From Saprospiraceae bacterium (GTDB taxonomy: Bacteria > Bacteroidota > Bacteroidia > Chitinophagales > Saprospiraceae): a stretch of DNA of 51,580 nt. The translations under genes and the position numbers were made by a program. Location: contig JALHQW010000056.1 of assembly GCA_022841745.1 (NCBI GenBank), positions 1-51,580 on the forward strand, written 5' to 3'. This document shows, in pieces, positions 47,879 through 51,580 of the stretch; positions within the stretch are counted from its first letter, which is position 1, and every line of letters starts with the position of its first letter. The notes under the pieces are model-generated. The model worked only from the letters and a program-made list of their open reading frames with translations. It made no database searches and had not been told where the DNA came from.

Positions 47879-49144
47879 ATGCCATCATCAACAAAGTCCA
47901 ACCTTGTGCCCATCATCATCTTGGGCGTCCTTTTTTTTGTCTTCGGCTTCGTCACCTGGCTGAACGGTACGCTCATACCCTACCTCAAAATCGCCTGTGA
48001 GTTGAACAACTTCCAATCTTTGCTGGTAGCCTTTGCGTTCTACATTGCCTACTTTGTCACGGCACTGCCGTCGTCGTGGGTATTGGGCAAAACTGGGTTC
48101 AAGAAAGGAATCATGCTCGGCCTGTTGGTCATGGCCGTAGGCGCCTTGATGTTTATCCCTGCTGCTCAATCCAGGACCTATGCGATGTTCTTGACCGGGC
48201 TTTTCATCATCGGCACGGGCCTGTCCATCATGCAGACCGCTGTCAACCCTTACATCACCATTATCGGCCCAATCGAGAGCGCAGCACGGCGAATCAGTAT
48301 CATGGGCATCTGCAACAAGCTGGCTGGCGTGATTGCACCTGTCATCCTCGGTGCGGTGGTGCTGTCCGATGCCGACACCCTTACCCAAGAACTCCTCACC
48401 TTGGACGCTGCCCAGAAAGCCGTCCGCTTGGACGAACTGGCGCTGCGGGTGGTCATGCCCTACACACTGATGGCAGTCGTGCTGGTGGGCCTTGCGCTGA
48501 TGGTTCGCTTTTCCCCCCTCCCCGAAATCGAGCAGGAGCAGGATGAAGACCCTTCCCACGCCATTGCTGACAACGAAAAAACCAGCGTTTTCCAACATCC
48601 CAATCTGGTGCTGGGGGTAATTACGCTCTTCTTTTATGTGGGATTGGAAGTTGTGTCAGGTGATACGATACCAACCTATGGGCAGTCGCAGGGCATCCCA
48701 CTTTCAGAGGCCAAGAACTTCACGGCCTACACCTTGACCGCTATGGTCATTGGCTATATCATTGGCATCATTACCATACCTCGTTTCATCACCCAGGCCA
48801 AGGCACTCACCTATTCGGCCATTGTCGGCATCGTGTTCAGCCTATTGGTGGTCTTCACGAGCGGTTATACCTCTGTGCTTTTCATTGCTTTACTCGGTTT
48901 GTCAAACGCCTTGGTATGGCCCGCTATTTGGCCGCTTGCCATACATGGCTTGGGAAAACACACGAAAACAGGCTCCGCCATGCTCATCATGGCCATTGCC
49001 GGGGGGGCGCTCATGCCCCTGCTCTATGGCGCCTTGGCCGATATCGAGAGCATCGGCCCCAAGCACGCTTACTGGATACTGATCCCCAGCTACTTGATCA
49101 TCCTGTACTATGCTTTGAAGGGTCATAAAAAGACGGCTTGGTGA
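47879..49144 (+). CDS. Sugar MFS transporter (FucP-like)
   Basis: This 421-residue protein with about 12 membrane helices begins with LGVLFFVFGFVTWLNGTLIP and has YFVTALPSSWVLGKTGFKKG and QTAVNPYITIIG, the FucP/GluP pattern of proton-sugar symporters. The loop between helices 6 and 7 is acidic (PLPEIEQEQDEDPSHAI). It would import a hexose or fucose-like sugar; the exact substrate is not predictable. The 220-bp gap upstream holds no recognised gene. A strong terminator follows. Confidence 0.9.
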   Translation: MPSSTKSNLVPIIILGVLFFVFGFVTWLNGTLIPYLKIACELNNFQSLLVAFAFYIAYFVTALPSSWVLGKTGFKKGIMLGLLVMAVGALMFIPAAQSRTYAMFLTGLFIIGTGLSIMQTAVNPYITIIGPIESAARRISIMGICNKLAGVIAPVILGAVVLSDADTLTQELLTLDAAQKAVRLDELALRVVMPYTLMAVVLVGLALMVRFSPLPEIEQEQDEDPSHAIADNEKTSVFQHPNLVLGVITLFFYVGLEVVSGDTIPTYGQSQGIPLSEAKNFTAYTLTAMVIGYIIGIITIPRFITQAKALTYSAIVGIVFSLLVVFTSGYTSVLFIALLGLSNALVWPAIWPLAIHGLGKHTKTGSAMLIMAIAGGALMPLLYGALADIESIGPKHAYWILIPSYLIILYYALKGHKKTAW

Positions 49145-49173
49145 TAGCATTTGTAACTAACTAGGTGGTTATG

Positions 49174-49212
49174 GGAGGAGAGAGAAAAAAAAGCATTTTT
49201 TCTCTCTCCTCC
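49174..49212 (+). terminator. Rho-independent terminator of the MFS gene
   Basis: A perfect 17-bp stem (GGAGGAGAGAGAAAAAA, 49174-49190, with 49196-49212) has a 5-base loop. The hairpin itself supplies A and T runs. Confidence 0.85.
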
Positions 49213-49220
49213 TACGTTTT

Positions 49221-49270
49221 GGGGTATTTTTTTGGTAAAAATTTTCAATTTTTACCAAAAAAGCATCCCC
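49221..49270. repeat. AT-rich hairpin family, copy 2
   Basis: The perfect core TTTTTGGTAAAAATT/AATTTTTACCAAAAA around TTC is extended by GGGG/CCCC. It matches the copies at 45438 and 51360 and lies 20 bp before the kinase-RapZ start, so it could also affect that gene's translation. Confidence 0.7.
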
Positions 49271-49289
49271 TAATAGTTGCCGCAATTTT

Positions 49290-50738
49290 ATGTCCAACAC
49301 TCAAATCGAAACAGCCCTTTCCGACCTCTTCGAGCAATGGAGCGGCCAGCAGCCCGACCTTGTGCTGCCATTGGCGCCAAGCGGTTCGCCACGTATTTAT
49401 TATCGCTTGTCGGGTAATGGAAAAACGGCCATCGGCACCTACAACCTTGATAGAAAAGAGAACCAAGCGTTCATCACCTTCTCCAAGCATTTCCACGCCA
49501 AAGGGCTGCCAGTCCCTGCCATCTATGCCGAAGACCTCGACCATAGCGTCTATTTGCAGGAAGACTTGGGCGCTACCACACTGTATAGCTACCTGCTGCA
49601 AGCGGGCGAGCAGTTCCCCGACTACCTTGTTCAGTTGTATAAAAAAGTGGTGGAAAAACTGGCGCTGTTGCAAATCCGGGGAGGCGAGGGGCTGGACTAC
49701 TCGACCTGCTACCCACGCCCAGCCTTTGACAAGCAGAGTATGCTCTGGGATTTCAACACGTTCAAATACTACTTCCTGAAATTGGCGAAAATCCCTTTCG
49801 ACGAGCAGGCGCTGGAGGACGATGCCCACCGCTTTGCCGAGTGGCTGCTCACCACGGATTGCTCGCATTTCATGTTCCGTGATTTTCAGGCGAGGAACAT
49901 CATGGTGCGGGGTGGCGAGCCGTATTTTATTGATTACCAAGGCGGTAGGCAAGGTGCGTTGCAGTATGACCTCGCTTCGTTGCTCTTTCAGGCCAAGGCC
50001 AATGTGCCGGAAGCCGTTCGAAAGGAACTGCTCGACCACTACTTGGATACCGTCTCCACCATTCAACCCGTTGACTGGGCGCAGTTCCTCGAATACTTCC
50101 ACGGCTATGTGCTCATTCGCAGCATCCAAACCTTTGGAACGTATGGATTCCGGGGACTATTCGAGCGAAAAGAGCATTTCATCAAGAGCATCCCCTTTGC
50201 CATCCGCAACGTGGAGTGGATTCTGGAGAACGCCCATTTTCCTATTGAACTGCCAGAACTGACCAAGGCATTGCAGGCAGTCGTTGCATCGAAAAAATTC
50301 GAGCCGTTCGACCGCACGAAGGGCGTTTCCAGCCTGCTCACCGTCACCATCAACAGTTTCAGCTATAAGCGGGGCGTACCCACCGACCCCAGCGGCCACG
50401 GCGGCGGCTTCGTGTTCGACTGCCGCTCCATTCACAATCCCGGCCTTTACGAGCCATATAAAAAACTAACAGGAAGGGACGAAGCCGTCATCAATTTCCT
50501 ACAACTGCACTCCAACATGGAGGAGTTCCTGAACCAGCTATACCTGCTCGTTGACCCGGCGATTGAGAACTATATCGAGCGGAGCTTCACCAACTTAACT
50601 GTCAACTTCGGCTGTACGGGCGGGCAGCACCGTTCGGTCTATGCCGCCGACCAGTTGGCGAAGCATATCACCGAGAAGTACGGCGTGAAAGTGACCGTGA
50701 CCCACACGGAGCAGGAGCTAAAAGGCTGGAAAAATTGA
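49290..50738 (+). CDS. Aminoglycoside-phosphotransferase/AmgK-like kinase fused to RapZ C-terminal domain
   Basis: This encodes 482 residues. The N-terminal part (about 1-335) is an APH-fold kinase: RIYYRL near 35, LQEDLGATTLYS, the catalytic loop MFRDFQARNIM (Asp198, Asn203) and the metal site FIDYQGGR (Asp215). Similar kinases (AmgK) phosphorylate amino sugars such as N-acetylmuramate. The C-terminal part (about 345-482) is a RapZ C-terminal domain: LTVTINSFSYKRGVP, FVFDCRSIHNPG and NFGCTGGQHRSVYAADQLAK. In E. coli this domain senses glucosamine-6-phosphate; here the P-loop half of RapZ is absent and replaced by the kinase. The fusion suggests coupling of cell-wall sugar phosphorylation and sensing. 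It is known in Bacteroidota genomes. Confidence 0.85.
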   Translation: MSNTQIETALSDLFEQWSGQQPDLVLPLAPSGSPRIYYRLSGNGKTAIGTYNLDRKENQAFITFSKHFHAKGLPVPAIYAEDLDHSVYLQEDLGATTLYSYLLQAGEQFPDYLVQLYKKVVEKLALLQIRGGEGLDYSTCYPRPAFDKQSMLWDFNTFKYYFLKLAKIPFDEQALEDDAHRFAEWLLTTDCSHFMFRDFQARNIMVRGGEPYFIDYQGGRQGALQYDLASLLFQAKANVPEAVRKELLDHYLDTVSTIQPVDWAQFLEYFHGYVLIRSIQTFGTYGFRGLFERKEHFIKSIPFAIRNVEWILENAHFPIELPELTKALQAVVASKKFEPFDRTKGVSSLLTVTINSFSYKRGVPTDPSGHGGGFVFDCRSIHNPGLYEPYKKLTGRDEAVINFLQLHSNMEEFLNQLYLLVDPAIENYIERSFTNLTVNFGCTGGQHRSVYAADQLAKHITEKYGVKVTVTHTEQELKGWKN

Positions 50739-50742
50739 GGTA

Positions 50743-51186
50743 TTAAAATCGTTGCCTTTGGGAACCCCTGTCTTCTGACACCCTAACGCCGATGCGGCTC
50801 AGCACCAGCCACAGCAGCAGGCCCACAAAGGCGATGATGATGCCGATGACCAAGAACAGGATGCCAACATAGGGTGTCACGATACCCAAAACGATAAATA
50901 GCCCTCCCACCAGCATCACTATAAAACCTATGAAGCCAAGGCTGATACGTTGCACCCATTTCCATGCGCTCCGCAATTTGTTGGTCTGCTTCGCCCACCA
51001 TGTTTTGAGGCGCCCAGTTCGTTTTTCTTTTTTATGAAATTTGGCAGGTGCTGACCCCGATGCAACTTGGGCGGTTGGAATGGCCTGAGCGGTATTTACT
51101 GCGCTCGAAGCGGCGAAAACTAGGCTGTTCGGATGGGCAACGAGGAACAAAACCGTGAGAAAGGTTAATAGCAGTTGGGCTTTCAT
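50743..51186 (-). CDS. Hypothetical membrane protein with signal sequence
   Basis: This 147-residue protein has a signal peptide (MKAQLLLTFLTVLFLVAHPN...SLVFAASS), a basic middle (KKEKRTGRLKTWWAKQTNKL) and two hydrophobic helices (LGFIGFIVMLVGGLFIVLG, GILFLVIGIIIAFVGLLLWL) with a basic tail. The layout resembles the 44788 gene. The gene is convergent with the kinase-RapZ gene (4 bp apart). Function unknown. Confidence 0.65.
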   Translation of the reverse strand: MKAQLLLTFLTVLFLVAHPNSLVFAASSAVNTAQAIPTAQVASGSAPAKFHKKEKRTGRLKTWWAKQTNKLRSAWKWVQRISLGFIGFIVMLVGGLFIVLGIVTPYVGILFLVIGIIIAFVGLLLWLVLSRIGVRVSEDRGSQRQRF

Positions 51187-51270
51187 CGAAAAACGGGTTT
51201 TACTTAAAAGGTTTGTTTGTTAGCGTCTTTATGATGCCCTAAAACACACTTCGCCCCTATTTCACCCCAT

Positions 51271-51312
51271 AAAAAAGGGCTACTCCAACCACACAAGGTC
51301 AGAATAGCCCCT
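51271..51312 (-). terminator. Minus-strand hairpin with T tract
   Basis: On the minus strand GGGCTA pairs with TAGCCC and is followed by six T residues. No minus-strand gene precedes it inside the window, so it ends a transcript that begins further right, or a small RNA. Confidence 0.5.
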
Positions 51313-51359
51313 TCAAGTCCTAATTTTTCAATTCTTCTTTCTTTGTAACTGTTCAAGAG

Positions 51360-51400
51360 GGTGCTTTTTAGGAAAATTTCCAATTTCACCCAAAAGCACC
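51360..51400. repeat. AT-rich hairpin family, copy 3
   Basis: GGTGCTTTT pairs with AAAAGCACC around GGAAAATTTCCAATTT, the same core as the copies at 45438 and 49221. Confidence 0.65.
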
Positions 51401-51495
51401 ATCTTCTAAATTAACGTGAGGTTTGGATTAAAATCTTCATAAATAATTGATAATCAGGCTTTATTGAAACAATAGCAGGAGAAACGGATGTAGCA

Positions 51496-51577
51496 GTCTC
51501 CTTGCGAGAGGGCGGGTTATCAAACCCGCCAGTTCCGGAACCAGCGGGTTTGATAACCCGCCCTCTCGCAAGGAGAC
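51496..51577. repeat. 82-bp palindrome at the right end
   Basis: Perfect 34-bp arms (51496-51529 and 51544-51577) surround a 14-base loop that itself contains GTTCCGGAAC. Each arm also contains its own GCGGGTT/AACCCGC hairpin, so the DNA can fold as a cruciform with secondary stems. The rest of 51187-51580 holds no supported gene: a minus-strand terminator, the AT-rich hairpin and AT-rich sequence. Confidence 0.9.
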
Positions 51578-51580
51578 AGC

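Noticed and set aside
51204-51389. 61-residue minus-strand ORF near the right end
   Set aside because: It crosses a terminator hairpin and the AT-rich hairpin family; composition is not gene-like.

Overview
The window looks like chromosomal DNA of a Bacteroidota bacterium, most likely a Saprospiria-type lineage. Evidence: several large secreted proteins end in type IX secretion (T9SS) C-terminal domains; a TonB-dependent receptor is followed by a DUF4249 lipoprotein; there is a ribosomal protein THX gene, a LytS-type propeller kinase with a LytTR regulator, and a cbb3 oxidase with fused CcoN-CcoO and a single-heme CcoP. The placement is by gene content only. No rRNA, tRNA, CRISPR array, prophage or intact insertion sequence was recognised.

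Layout. 1-1000 is a degraded, AT-rich end with a membrane-protein ORF, a broken methyltransferase gene and a possible IS1595-type transposase fragment. 1.1-1.8 kb has THX and a DUF7009 gene. 1.8-9.4 kb has a 1338-residue T9SS PKD protein, a TonB-dependent receptor and its lipoprotein partner. 9.6-13.8 kb is a two-component pair. 14-20.8 kb has two T9SS proteins. 20.8-30.4 kb (minus strand) is the cbb3 cluster ccoS-ccoNO-ccoQ-ccoP-ccoG-ccoH-ccoI-safE. 30.8-36 kb is a stress block: universal stress protein, VIT1-type carrier, two CBS proteins, two small heat-shock proteins and an eRF1-like protein. 36.3-40 kb has LolA and unknown lipoproteins. 40.3-51.2 kb is mostly housekeeping: M20 amidohydrolase, PabB, nitroreductase, rhomboid protease, YkvA, a GreA-like protein, a sugar MFS carrier, and a kinase fused to a RapZ C-terminal domain.

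How the genes work together. The cbb3 cluster encodes the oxidase and its copper and assembly factors. CRP/FNR-like palindromes (TGAT-N4-ATCA or variants) lie about 75-110 bp upstream of ccoS, ccoI, one hsp20 and the eRF1-like gene, and a weaker one precedes the universal-stress operon, which suggests one low-oxygen/redox regulon. The propeller kinase and LytTR regulator lie directly upstream of the giant surface proteins.

The most striking feature is the density of small palindromic and ladder repeats. Four palindromes are each exactly 33 bp. Three of them sit in frame inside ccoI, and the fourth is nested in a larger palindromic element that disrupts the methyltransferase gene and is flanked by an 8-bp direct repeat. 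Ladder repeats of a 7-bp unit run in frame through ccoI and ccoG, another dispersed repeat is in frame in pabB, and long near-perfect palindromes occur at 44.3 kb and at the right end. Together they look like small non-autonomous elements that spread through genes while keeping reading frames open, comparable in concept to Rickettsia palindromic elements.
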